Shown here: positions 1-10,392 of the stretch, in pieces | How the letters are laid out: the number at the start of each line of letters is the position of its first letter | Numbering within the stretch: position 1 is the stretch's first letter | Origin: Thinopyrum elongatum | Taxonomy: Eukaryota > Streptophyta > Magnoliopsida > Poales > Poaceae | NCBI GenBank assembly: GCA_011799875.1 | Contig: CM022303.1 | Location: 68,007,446 to 68,071,445 of the forward strand | Reading direction: 5' to 3' | Length of the DNA: 64,000 nt | Notes under the pieces: generated by a model | Told to the model about the DNA's origin: nothing | Database searches by the model: none | Seen by the model: only the letters and a program-made list of their open reading frames with translations | Translations under genes and position numbers: made by a program

Positions 1-448
1 TTTCGCCGCCTGCACGTTTCGGTCCTGTGAGACAACTGGTTTTGGCGCCCTAGTGACTTGATTCGGCTTGAGTTCCCTGTGCAGCTTAGCAGTCCCACCT
101 TGTCTTCTTGTCGATAGAACACCTAAAAACGAGTTTGCTAATTTCCTAATGTCTCCAATTCCCACGTTATGTCCATACATATCTTTTTGGTTCCTATCAT
201 CGTATACTCTCTATTTTCGTGGTTGATACCCATGGCGGAGACAAGATCAAGCCCCAGGCCAATGACTTGGTACAGTAGTAAACAGTGTGAAATTCGCTAC
301 AGTAAACAAAGGAGCCAGGCCTCATGACTCGGGCTTGTCTCCGCCACTGTTGATACCTATCTCATGGGCTTAAATATATGCCCAATAAAAGAATCACCAG
401 TTAGGACTGTGGATGGAGGAACAATATAGTTTAGAGAGTATGGGAGTG
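1..448. repeat. Diverged dispersed repeat block, copy A (left half)
   Basis: This stretch aligns by eye with 44940-45265 and more weakly with 7720-8300. Shared landmarks are a gagacaactggttt-type motif, a ttatgtccatacatatct motif and a catgggctta...cccaataaaagaatcac motif. It has no convincing coding sequence. The block is cut at 449 by a CACTA element and appears to resume at 6028. It could be an old transposon or a duplicated promoter region; I cannot name it. Confidence 0.6.
231..348. mobile_element. Small MITE, Mutator-like, with 9-bp TSD
   Basis: A 118-bp insert is flanked by perfect 9-bp direct repeats GTTGATACC at 222-230 and 349-357. Its ends are inverted: the left end has TGGCGGAGACAAG starting two bases in, and the complement of the right end has the same. 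The homologous block at about 45170-45185 lacks the insert and has a single related site (gttgacaac), so an empty site exists within the same window. A 9-bp TSD is typical of Mutator-like elements. No coding capacity. Confidence 0.75.
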
Positions 449-489
449 CACTAGTAGAAAACATGGCTTTGGTCCAGGCCAGGCCAGCC

Positions 490-762
490 CATTAGTCCCG
501 GTTCAGTCAGGAACCGGGACACATGGGGGCATACGTCCCGGTTCGTGCACCCAGGAGGCCGGCCGGGGCTCGTGGGGCATTGGTCCCGGTTCGTCTGGAC
601 CCTTTGGTCCCGGTTCCAGCCACGAACCGGGACCAATGGATGTGTGGTCCCGGTTCGTGGCTGGAACCGGGACCAAAGGGTGGCCTTTGGTCCCGGTTCC
701 AGCCACGAACCGGGATCAATGTAACCCTTTGGTCCTGGTTTCAACCACGAACCGGGACCAAT
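490..762. repeat. 5' subterminal inverted-repeat array of CACTA 1
   Basis: Several copies of a 29-bp unit with ends GGTCCCGGTTC / GAACCGGGACC occur in alternating orientation (for example 606-634, 646-674, 689-717). The segments 599-634 and 646-681 form perfect 36-bp inverted arms around an 11-bp loop. In CACTA elements such subterminal repeats are binding sites for the accessory transposition protein. Here they would also fold into a strong hairpin if transcribed. Confidence 0.85.
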
Positions 763-770
763 GTTGTGCC

Positions 771-778
771 TATATATA
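771..778 (+). promoter_or_regulatory. Putative TATA box of CACTA 1
   Basis: TATATATA lies just after the subterminal repeat array and about 390 bp upstream of the first predicted start codon, followed by a C-rich stretch where transcription could begin. Position and sequence fit a plant core promoter; the start site is inferred. Confidence 0.45.
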
Positions 779-1161
779 CCCCTCGCCCGCGAGCAGAGCA
801 CTCCACTGCTCTGTTTTTTCTGGCCGGCGAGGGGAGGGGTTTGTGGTGCTCTAGCTCACCTCCTATGCACATGAGGTGTTCGATGAAATGCCCGAGCAAC
901 ACTACTTAAGCTTTCTCCTCTCCAAACTCGACCTTCAAGCTCCATTTTTCTCAAGATTTGTTTAGGTTTAGCGGTCCGTCATGTCCCGTTCCCGTCTTCA
1001 CCGCCGTCGATCGCCCGCGCCGATCTCGTCGCCGGCATAACCGTGGTGAGTCTCTTGTTCTTATCTTCTTTCTAAAAGAAAAAAAATTCTTACTTGTATG
1101 ATTTAGATAGATACTTGTCTAATTTTCTTACTTTTATTATTGTTTATTATTATATAGTGCG

Positions 1162-1607
1162 ATGGTTTTGGTATCCGCCCCCGTCGGCCCTCGTCCTGTC
1201 TATGATTCGGATGTGGTATATATTATATTTTATAACTATTTGGTTCATTTATTGTTTATAACAATTATGCCGACCAACGTGACATAGATTTTTTTATCTA
1301 GGAGGTATGTGAACCGGAAATTCCAACCGACCCTATTGTCGAGAGGTTAAATTTAGTTGAAGAAGAAAACAATTACTTGAAGGAAAAATTGAAAAAAATT
1401 GAGGAGGAGAAGATGATATTGGAGTTGCATGTTGCGGATGCCGTCGATGATCACAAGATCAAGATGGATGCAATGCGCTTCAAGATTAGAAAGTATAGAA
1501 AATATGTCATTCATACCGAGGCTTGGTATCATTATGCCGTTGGATCAATTGTTACCTTGGTTGCGATTATGATCGCATTTGTTGTTGCATTGAAATGTTT
1601 TACATAG
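1162..1607 (+). CDS. Small coiled-coil / single-membrane-span protein carried by CACTA 1
   Basis: Two exons are proposed: 1162-1215 (starts MVLVSAPVGPRP, 18 residues) and 1302-1607, joined by an intron with GT at 1216 and AG at 1300-1301, phase 0. The product is 119 residues. Residues 30-75 are rich in Glu and Lys with heptad spacing (EENNYLKEKLKKIEEEK), suggesting a coiled coil. Near the C terminus, roughly residues 94-115, is a strongly hydrophobic stretch (VGSIVTLVAIMIAFVVAL), a likely membrane anchor, followed by KCFT and a stop. From memory, near-identical proteins accompany many Triticeae CACTA elements, but I know no function. It lies upstream of the transposase-like gene in the same orientation. 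The sequence is undamaged while much else in the window is broken. The start at 1162 depends on the proposed splice. Confidence 0.6.
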
Positions 1608-1779
1608 TTTCAATGTATGGTTTAATTAGATGCTCTGGAGAGCTATATGTTGTTCAATGAGAACTATGTATGTATTTTGGTTTTAATGTGATGATGAACT
1701 TCTATTAATTTGGTCACTTATCTATTCATGATGTTTTGTAATGGTTTTTTATACACTTAATTATATATAATGCACGCAG

Positions 1780-4700
1780 ATGAACCGACAATGGATGTAT
1801 GGTGACAGACGCACCTCCGAGTACATTAAGGGCGTGCATAATTTTCTCGAAGTGGCTGAGGCAAACAAGCAGAATGGTTTTATGTGTTGTCCATGCCCTA
1901 TATGTGGGAATACGAAGTCTTACTCTGACCGGAAAATCCTTCACACCCACCTGCTTGAGAAGGGTTTCATGCCACACTATAATGTTTGGACCAGACACGG
2001 AGAAATAGGGGTTATGATGGAAGACAACGAAGAAGAAGAGGACGATGACAACTACGTGCCCCCTGAATACGGTGATGCTGCAACGGGGGAAGCTGAAGAT
2101 CAAGAGGAACCAGACGATGTGCCCGATGATGATCTCCGCCGGGTCATTGTTGATGCAAGGAGACAGTGCGAAAGTGAAAAGGAGAAGCTGAAATTCGATC
2201 GCATGTTAGAGGATCACCAAAAAGGGTTGTACCCCAATTGCGAAGATGGCAACACAAAGCTCGGTACCGTACTGGAATTGCTGCAGTGGAAGGCAGAGAA
2301 TGCTGTGCCTGACAAAGGATTTGAGAAGCTACTGAAAATATTGAAGAAGAAGCTTCCAAAGGATAACGAATTGCCCGACAGTACGTACGCAGGAAAGAAG
2401 GTCGTATGCCCTCTAGGATTGGAGGTGCAGAAGATACATGCATGCCCTAATGACTGCATCCTGTACCGCGGTGCGTACGAGGATTTGAACGCATGCCCGG
2501 TATGCGGTGCATTGCGGTATAAGATCAGACGAGATGACCCTGGTGATGTTGACGGTGAGCCCCCCAGGAAGAGGGTTCCTGCCAAGGTGATGTGGTATGC
2601 TCCTATAATACCACGGTTGAAACGTCTGTTCAGAAATAAAGAGCATGCCAAGTTGATGCGATGGCACAGAGAGGACCGTAAGAAAGACGGGAAGTTGAGA
2701 GCAACCGCTGACGGGTCGCAGTGGAGAAAAATCGAGAGAAAGTACCGGGCTGAGTTTGCAGGTGACGCAAGGAACGTATGGTTTGGTTTAAGCGCGGATG
2801 GCATTAATCCTTTCGGGGAGCAGAGCAGCAATCACAGCACCTGGCCCGTGACTCTATGTATCTATAACCTTCCTTCTTGGCTGTGCATGAAGCGGAAGTT
2901 CATTATGATGCCAGTACTAATCCAAGGCCCTAAGCAACCCGGCAACGACATTGATGTGTACCTAAGGCCATTAGTTGAAGAACTTTTACAGCTGTGGAAT
3001 GGAAACGGTGTACGTGTGTGGGATGAGCACAGAAAGGAGGAATTTGACCTGCATGCGTTGCTGTTTGTAACCATCAATGATTGGCCTGCTCTCAGTAACC
3101 TTTCAGGACAGACAAACAAGGGATACCACGCATGCACGCACTGTTTAGCTGACACCGAAAGTATATACCTAGACAAATGCAGGAAGAATGTGTACCTGGG
3201 GCATCGTCGATTTCTTCCGACCAACCATCAATGTCGAAAGAAAGGCAAGACTCAGCTGGGTCTTGCTCTGAAGACTCCATGTCTATGGCGAAAGGAGCTC
3301 ATCAACCTTCCGAACTGGACGCCTCCGCCTCCTCCTCCGGCGAGTCAGGGCACTCCGCCTCCTCCTCCGCTTCCTCCTCTGGCGAGTGATCAGGGCACTC
3401 CGCCTCCTTCTCTGGCTGCTCCGGCGCGTGGTGGCACTCCGCCTCCTTCTCCAGCTGCTCCGGCGCGTGGCGGCACTCCGCCTCCTTCTCCGCCTGCGCC
3501 GGCGCGTCCGAGCAGCCCGCCTCCTTCTCCGCCTCGTCAACAACAGCGGAAGACAGCCGCCGCCGCTCCGGCTGCTCCGGCGCGTCGTAGCACTCCGCCT
3601 TCTTCTCCGCCTCGTAAGCAACGAAGGAAGACAGCCGCAGCCGCTCCGGCTGCTCCGGCGTCTAGCAGTACAGTCAGAGGCGGGAGGCAATACATATTCG
3701 GTCCATCTCTCAAGCCTCTAGAGAAGTTACCATACAAGATGACTAAGGAGGAAAACGCGGAGATCTGTCAAGCCCAAGTGAAGGACTTTTTTGCAAAGAA
3801 AAATCCACCTCCGGAGGAGAAGATGGATCCGGTGAAATTGAAGCGCACTTTGAAGAACCTGAAGCGACCACCACCGCCTCTGTCGGATGACAACCATGTC
3901 CGCGCTCTGAAAAAGGTAGTGAAAGGAGCGCGCCGGTCGAGAACTACTTCAAGTGACAAAAGGTTACAAGAACGAAGAAGTGGGAACAAAATTCCCCAGC
4001 TCGGCGAACAGGCAAACCAATCGTGCCCCCTGCTCAAGGTGTCTAGCGATATCGTCGCAAATCTGCCGGGGATGCTGCCCGGTACCAATCCTGGTGATTA
4101 CCTGCCCGACGATGCACATTTTGATACAATGGAGGTGGACGAACACAAATACCGGTACGGGAAGCCTCTCGTCAGACCTGGTGATCCTCCTCTAACAACG
4201 ATGATGCGAAGATTCCATAAGTGGTACATGGACACCTGCAAGTCTGGGAAGGATATTTTGACGCTGAGAGTTAAAGAGGAGCATGACCTCGTTGGAATTG
4301 ATCTATTGTCTGTTCCATTTGAGGAGTTCTTCCAGTTTTTCAATCAAAAGGACCTCGATAAAATAATCATCACTTGCTACTGTCTGTAAGTACTATACTT
4401 CTGTAATTAAGTCTCTATATATAGCTCAGCTCTTTCATTGCATGTATATATAATTATCCTCACTATATTATGCAGATTGAAGATCGTCGAATGCAGAAAT
4501 GCACAAATCTATGATATTGGGTTCATTAACACAAATCTCATAGATGAATGGAGGGTTACATATAATGCGAAAGAAACCGAGGCCAACTTGCTACAAACGT
4601 TGCTTAAAAATCAAAACAAAGATAAAATACTCTTTCCTTACAACTTCAAGTGAGTGTTCCTGTCTTCTGCATATTCGGTTTCCCTTATTACTTGAGGTTA

Positions 4701-5444
4701 TAGTAATGTAATTGATGAGTTATGCATGCGTGCGCAGCTTCCACTTTATTCTCCTAGAGATTAAGCTTGAGCAGGGACTAGTAACCGTCTTAGACTCAAG
4801 ACGAAAAGATCCCAAGGAGTATGCGGCCATGACTGAAATGCTCCAGAAGTAAGTTCAATCGATCATTATCACAACATATCGGCAACTTTGGTCATTTCCT
4901 GATATCAAGTAATTATTTTCTTTGTCTCGCAGGGTTTGGAAAGTGTTCACCACAGAAGCTCCGGGACTGCCGGGGGAGCTGCGATTTACACACCCGAAAG
5001 TAAGTACTACTAGCTAGTTCCGCGCATCTCCCATTGATTCTAGCTAGTTTCATCAATACCATTTATAATGCTTGATTATCAGTTTGATTGACCTTTATTT
5101 CTCGTATAGTGGTTGTGGCAGGAAGGCGGGAATAATTTTTATGGATACTACGTTTGCGAGTACATCTACAACGCGACGACCTCTAAGCGGGGCTACTCTC
5201 AAAAACAATATGAAGTGCGTAAGCAATAATATTCACAATTTTATTTTATTACCATCATTTGTGTTGAGTTTCATTCATATATATGTATTGCCCCCCTTCT
5301 TCAAATTAGATTTGGCAGATGCGGGATGAACTCCTACCACAAGATCGCATAAAAGCAATTCAAGAGGAATTGGCGGGATTCTTTCTTGACCACGTCATCA
5401 ATCCAGCCGGAGAATACCATGTGGAACTTGACATCAAATGTTAG
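1780..5444 (+). CDS. Fused TNP2-type transposase / proline-rich / Ulp1 (C48)-like protein of CACTA 1
   Basis: Six exons are read: 1780-4385, 4476-4649, 4738-4848, 4933-4999, 5110-5214 and 5319-5444. Each intron has GT and AG ends, and the joined frame (3,189 nt, 1,062 residues) has no stop. Residues about 1-75 match the transposase-associated domain (CCPCPICGN, KGFMPHYNVWTRHGE). Residues about 200-490 match the tnp2 transposase (KIHACPNDCILYRG, FGLSADGINPFG). After RRFLPTNHQCRKKGK the usual continuation is lost, and a proline-rich repeat (GTPPPSPAAPARG type, 3320-3660) follows. The C-terminal exons resemble the Ulp1/C48 peptidase half of CACTA second proteins: His in FHFILL and Asp in VLDSRRKDP are present, but the expected NNLCGYY reads NNFYGYY, so the catalytic Cys appears to be Tyr. 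Probably an internal deletion fused two CACTA genes. Neither transposition nor protease activity is expected. Confidence 0.75.
3320..3660 (+). repeat. Proline-rich coding minisatellite
   Basis: Tandem, imperfect units of about 39-54 bp encode GTPPPSPAAPARG-like repeats inside the fused CACTA protein. All indels are compatible with the open frame. Such a low-complexity linker sits near the N terminus of the second CACTA protein in related elements, so it probably marks the start of the fused second gene. Confidence 0.7.
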
Positions 5445-6015
5445 GGATTGTAAGAGATCTTATATTGTATATATGTAGCTAGTAGCGTCGGATAGATATA
5501 CGAAAACTTGTTGTTCGACCAATCTCTCGAGAAGGATGAGGTCGATCACTTCTCTCTGTATATGTTCATGACGATCTGTGTTACTAATGGTTTCCTTCAT
5601 TTGCTTACTAGCTAGCGTGTCGAGTCCTCTCTATACGTATAGTACGTAGCATCGACCAAGCACGGAGATAAGAGAGGACACTTCTCTCTAGCTATTAGCT
5701 AGCTAACACAATATATAAAACCCCTAAATTAACCCTACAAAACCCCCAACCCCCCCCCCCCCCCCCTCAAAAAAATAAACAAAAACCCCAGCTCCTGAGC
5801 TGCTGACACGTGGATGATCTTTGGTCCCGGTTGGTGTTACCAACCGGGACTAAAGGCCCTCCTCTCTGGGCTCGCCGCAGCGGCCACGTGGAGCCCCATC
5901 TGTCCCGGTTCGTATAAGAACCGGGACTAAAGGTGTTGGGCTTTAGTCCCGACCCTTTAGTCCCGGTTTCTGAACCGGGACAAATGGACTTTATGAACCG
6001 GGACAAATGGGCCTT
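5445..6015. other. 3' noncoding and subterminal region of CACTA 1
   Basis: No coding sequence. It includes a run of about 17 C at 5750-5767 and, from 5820 on, the 3' counterparts of the subterminal repeats (ggtcccggtt with inverted partners at 5822-5855 and 5900-5932), leading into the terminal repeat. Confidence 0.7.
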
Positions 6016-6027
6016 TTTCTACTAGTG

Positions 6028-6260
6028 CTTCCATGTATGGGCACTTTTGTACATTGCCTCTCCCTCTTGTACAATGCTTTTTTCAGGTTCATATAAAAGG
6101 AGGATGTGCTCGGACAACAAGAGGCTAATATCCTAATCTTTTATTCTTGTGCCTGAGTATTGTAGGCTAAAGTTTCCTTGTTCAAATTGGTCACCTTGAA
6201 GCGTATCACATACGCCACTATCTCTCCTCCCCACATTTAGGTTGCAACAACGATAATTAA
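6028..6260. repeat. Diverged dispersed repeat block, copy A (right half)
   Basis: Sequence after the CACTA end aligns with 45505-45800: shared pieces include tatgg-cacttttgtacat, ctacaatgct, cctaatatcc...ccttttatt and gctaaagtttcct. About 240 bp present in copy C (45266-45504) are missing here between the two halves. No coding sequence is supported. Confidence 0.55.
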
Positions 6261-7560
6261 GGGTTTTCTTGTGGACGTAGCCGATGGTTGGTTCTCCGTT
6301 GCTCCTATCAAGTGCAAAGGGAAGGAAGAGATGATATTACTCTCACCTCTTTACCTCTACATCCCTACCTTTACAACGACAATAATATGCTTCATGGCCA
6401 TTCAAGGCGAAAATGCTGGAGTGGGCGCCCTTACACAACATTCATAGTAATGGGATATTTTATATCTGATGTAGGTGTTCACCTCTAATACGACTAGAGT
6501 TCATCTATTATTCCCCGAGAACGAACATTTACTCAAACATGAATATGAAGAACATAGAGGGGAGAGACAAGTTACAAGTCAGCATGGCGTTGGGGAAGTA
6601 GAGAGGCATGACGGTGTTGATGGAGCGGAGCCTCCTCCTGTCGTCCTCGTCTTGGCCTTTCTTTATGGTGGAGAGGCATGGTGATGTGGCAGACGATTTG
6701 GCGCTGACTGGGATGTTGATTGGCCAAAAGCAGTCAAACCACCACATGGTTGTTTCTTGTCCGGTTTTGAAAGTTGAGGGTTGTAAGCTAGATAGTTTTC
6801 TAGTTCAGGGCTGTGTTTGACTTTGGTGGTAGTTTGAGGTTGTAATTCCTTCTCCAAATCTTCATCACTGACATGTCATTGCAAATGGAGAAATTGTAGA
6901 GACAAAATGGAAGACCGGATCGAGTTTCTCTAGGTCTTCATCTGGCAAAGGTGATGGGCTCTGACAGCGAGGTCTCTCGTTATGTGTTGCCACACTACTA
7001 GTTTGTAGTTTGGCATATGGAGTTACCCAAAAATTGATGTATGTTACTAGTTTGTAGTATTAGTTTTTAGAACCAATGAGTTATGTTATTCGTAATGTCT
7101 GGAAAGTAGTTGAACGATTGTAAATGCACTAGGTCATGTCATCTTGCTTGAAAAAATATTTATCTTTGGGATAATGTTATCACGTGTAACAATTGAATAA
7201 TGTTATCGTGTGATTTAAGTTTCTCGTGCCTCTCCATTGTAGTTTCCTTGTTCGAATTGGTCACCACAACATGGTCACACATTTGTGTGGAGATAAGAAA
7301 GTAATTTGTGCGCGGGGACTTTTGTTCAGGAACTTCGAGACACTTTGATGTAGGCTCATTGGTCCATAACCCTTAATCAATGTTGGTATTTATCTTCTGT
7401 ACACGCAGAGTTGTTTAATGCAAGAGTTGATTATGTTCCCGTAAATCTAGTACTTAAACATGCAACTTGAATCCATTCGAGATAACCTTCTCTACTGAAA
7501 ATGACGAGCAACACAGGGGCTCAAACTATCATCCCATAAAGGTTTCAAAGAGTTCACATC
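6261..7560. other. Unassigned sequence
   Basis: I see no supported gene. Short open frames on both strands lack recognisable motifs. A gtttccttgttcgaattggt segment at about 7240 echoes the one at 6170, suggesting further fragments of the dispersed block. No terminal repeats or TSDs could be paired. Confidence 0.4.
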
Positions 7561-8570
7561 TTCATAAGATGTGAGTTGACAGACCACACGTAAGAATGCT
7601 TAGGTACGGTCCTATATGAACTGTTGGTCGTTTCGTAGAAAAAAATATCTTAGACGGAAATAAGATTCCAGAAGATGCACTAGATGATCACATAATTCTA
7701 TCCCCACTTTCCGCTTCAACTTTTTTCTATGTACCCTAATTTTGTTCCCTCGTATGACCATCTCCACCTTCTATTTTGGTGGCATAACTGATTTTTATTC
7801 ACTTGTGTCTTGATTAAGGTCGAGCAGTGTCCTGTAAAGCTTACCAGTACTACCTGCTTTGCCAAGTCAGCAATCCCCAGGATTAACTCCCTGACACCAA
7901 ACAAAGCTTTCATCATCCAATTACTCGGATTAGTGAAGTTGTCATAGAGCTACACAACTGGACAGTTTGTTCCCATAGTATAACCACCTATATTGGGGAT
8001 TGTCCGATTGATAGAACTTTGGATGTGGCTCATTCATTAACAGTAGGACTACAGACATGTATCAACAAACAGAGCTGTCAAGATCCTAACAATTTTAACA
8101 GCCACATATCACCAAGGCATGTTTGCTAATTTCCCAATGTCTCTAATTCCCACAAGTCCATACATATCTCTCCAATTCTTTTGTCGTTTGTCTACTCTAT
8201 ATGTGGTTGCCGCATAACGGATGTGCTGATATATATGCCCAATAAGGGACTGCTAGGAGGTGCACAATGAACGAACAATATATATAGCTTGGTAAGGTGT
8301 AATGCTATATGTAAAGGGAGAGACGGACAGAGAACATTTACTCAAATAGAGAAGGGTGGGCGGTCTAGCTTTTGACAGCGCTGCAAATAGCATGTGCGAA
8401 GTTAGATCGAGCGAACCAGGAGGACCGGCGGACGCAGACGGCCCAGAACGGCGGGTAGCACAGCCATGTTCGATGGCAGAGTTTTTCTTTTTAGTTGCTC
8501 AAGTGGTAGAGTTGGTGGAGTATTCATTCCCTCCACGAGGTGAATGTCAATGTACTATGGTTTTATAAGG
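7561..8570. repeat. Diverged dispersed repeat block, copy B
   Basis: It aligns loosely with copy C at 44800-45390: agattccagaagatg at about 7665 against gattccggaagatg, tacatatctct at about 8160, gatatatatgcccaataa at about 8230, and a TATA-like atgctatatgtaaaggg at about 8302 matched by ggtatatataaaggg in C. Relative to C, about 120 bp extra lie around 8355-8500. No intact coding sequence. Confidence 0.5.
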
Positions 8571-9330
8571 TTGGACTTTCACATATTGGTAAGCGTTTGT
8601 TTTCGGACTTTCGCAAAAAAAAAAGTGTTTGTTTTCGGACAGGAGCTTGAAAATTTCATCAATAAAAAGAAAGCGGCCTCGCATTTTCGAAAGGTTGGAA
8701 TTTTCGGTCTGTGAGCATGTGCGTGCATCTCTACGACTCAACCAGGGGCGAGCCAGCAAAATCTAGGGCCTTGTGTCAAACACTAAATGGGGCCTACCTA
8801 CCAAGAAAAATAGAACTCACGGGGTCTAGGCTCCTTGAGCAATGGACGTCAAACTGCTAGGGATGGAGGTAGAGGCGAGCAGCCTGGAGGTGACAGATCG
8901 ATGGGCAATCACACGGACGAAGACGAAGAGACACGATCATGATTCAAGAGGCGGACTACTCATACATTGCCATATATGAATTACTCCTAAAAATTGAAAA
9001 TTCATGTTAATCAAATTCTCACATGCGACACTCTTCAAAGTCAAAACCGGAGCTTTACAGTATGGGCCTTTGGAAAGCGACTTGTCTTGTGGTACCTGTT
9101 TTCTCTCGCAATCTGGGCGAGTAGGCTATGGCGGCGCCGGCGCACCGTGATGCTCGCACACCGAGTGATAGGTGGGCGGCAGTCCGACAATTCAAGGGTG
9201 ATGCAAGGAGGCGAGAACCAACAGACGCTTCCTATTTGGCGCTTCAGGCACCCGTTACTAGTATTTTTGCAAAGGGCGCTTCAGCGCTGGGCCGGCCCAT
9301 GTAACGCTCTTTTTTTCTGTGATTTAATCT
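8571..9330. other. Unassigned sequence
   Basis: No recognisable protein. A plus-strand open frame at 8994-9350 has no known motif. A GGGCC-rich segment at 8755-8810 resembles one at 10190-10235 in direct orientation, perhaps the ends or internal repeats of an old DNA transposon, but no terminal inverted repeats or TSD could be defined. Confidence 0.3.
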
Positions 9331-9339
9331 ACAAAAAGC

Positions 9340-9425
9340 CCGCTGAATAAGAATCGAACCCGCGACCTCCTCATCGAAGGTTGGCTGGTGTAACGACCCC
9401 GCCAACCAGCGCGGATGTGCTAACC
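9340..9425 (-). other. tRNA-like sequence with B-box motif
   Basis: On the minus strand GGTCGCGGGTTCGATTC matches a tRNA T-arm / RNA polymerase III B box, preceded by a GGTTGGC...GCCAACC hairpin. A full cloverleaf does not form by eye, and the A box is unclear. It could be part of a tRNA-derived SINE or a retroelement priming region; not a functional tRNA gene on this evidence. Confidence 0.3.
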
Positions 9426-9485
9426 TTACATCTTTTTTTTGTTTTCCTTTTTCTTTTTTCCTTTTTTCTTTTTTGTCTGTTCTTC

Positions 9486-9870
9486 TTCCTCAAATCCATT
9501 TCTATTTTCTATGAACTTTTTCAAATTTGATGAACTTTTTCAAAAGTGATGATTTTTTTCAAATTCGATGAACTTTTTCCAAATTTGATGAACTTTTTTT
9601 CAAAAACTATGAATTCTTTTCAAATTTGATGAACTTTTTTCAAAATGGATGAACCTTTTTTGAAAGTAGATGAACTTTTTTTCAAAAACGATATAATTTT
9701 TTCCAAACTCGATGAATTTTTTTCAAAATTGATGATTTTTTTTAAAGTTTTATGAACTTTTTTCATATTCGGTGAACTTTTGCCAGATTAGATCAACTTT
9801 TTTTCGATGAACTTTTTTTAAATTCGTGAACTTTTTTTCAAATCGACGAACTTTTTCCATTTTTTTCTAG
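9486..9870. repeat. A/T-rich degenerate minisatellite
   Basis: About fifteen imperfect tandem copies of a roughly 19-22-bp unit of the form gatgaactttttcaaattt occur, with T-run length varying between units. No coding sense. It follows directly on the tRNA-like segment and a T/C-rich tract at 9430-9485. Confidence 0.85.
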
Positions 9871-10392
9871 TTTGTATTATTTCATTAGTTTTCGTTCTTT
9901 AAGTACTGTAAGAGAAAGCAGGAATAGAAAAGATCGAACGGAAGAAAAACTGAAGAGAACGTGAGAACGGGCAAAGGAGTAGTGGGCCGAGGCCCAGTAG
10001 GGATCGCTAGTGTGCGCCAACTAAGTTTTCTTGCGCTGAAGGTGCCATATAGGATCTCCTGAACCAACAGGGCAACAAGCGAAAGGGCAACCTTCTTCTG
10101 GCCTATATCCAATGACCCTAGTTGGGCCTATGTGGGTTATTCCTGTCTAGAATAAACTAGGCCTAGCTAAACAGTACTAGAAATTTGGGGCCCTTTCAAA
10201 ATGGGGGCCTTGCCACACGCCTCAGGCCTCAACTCTACATTGTACTACCCGTAAAAAATAATCTCTATGTTATACTAGATAGTTCTAAAAACACCTATAC
10301 TTCTTGTAAAAATGTGGTATTAGTATAACACTATATGAGCACTAGAACAAAAAATTTAAAGAAATAAATAATTAAAACTATTTCTCTAACAC

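Larger units (their letters stand above)
449..6027 (+). mobile_element. CACTA transposon 1
   Basis: The ends are CACTAGTAGAAAA at 449 and its complement TTTTCTACTAGTG ending at 6027, a typical CACTA terminal inverted repeat. Subterminal regions (about 490-762 and 5815-6015) are packed with inverted copies of a GGTCCCGGTT...AACCGGGACC motif, as usual for this superfamily. Inside are two genes in the same orientation: a small coiled-coil/membrane protein and a fused transposase/C48-protease protein. The expected 3-bp TSD is absent (GTG on the left, CTT on the right). The element lacks the C-terminal part of the transposase, so it is probably non-autonomous. Confidence 0.92.

Noticed and set aside
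3283..3737. Arg-rich and Leu-rich open frames opposite or out of phase with the proline-rich repeat
   Set aside because: Shadows of a GC-rich coding minisatellite; the real frame is the spliced transposase fusion.
6475..6857. Overlapping short frames on both strands
   Set aside because: No recognisable domain or splice pattern, and no support from neighbouring sequence.
9340..9412. A functional tRNA gene
   Set aside because: Only the T-arm/B-box-like part fits; no full cloverleaf or acceptor stem could be formed by eye.
8750..10240. A complete hAT-type transposon suggested by caggggcgagcc at 8745 and GGGGCC-rich segments at both ends
   Set aside because: The two GGGGCC segments are direct, not inverted, and no 8-bp TSD or matching right terminus was found.
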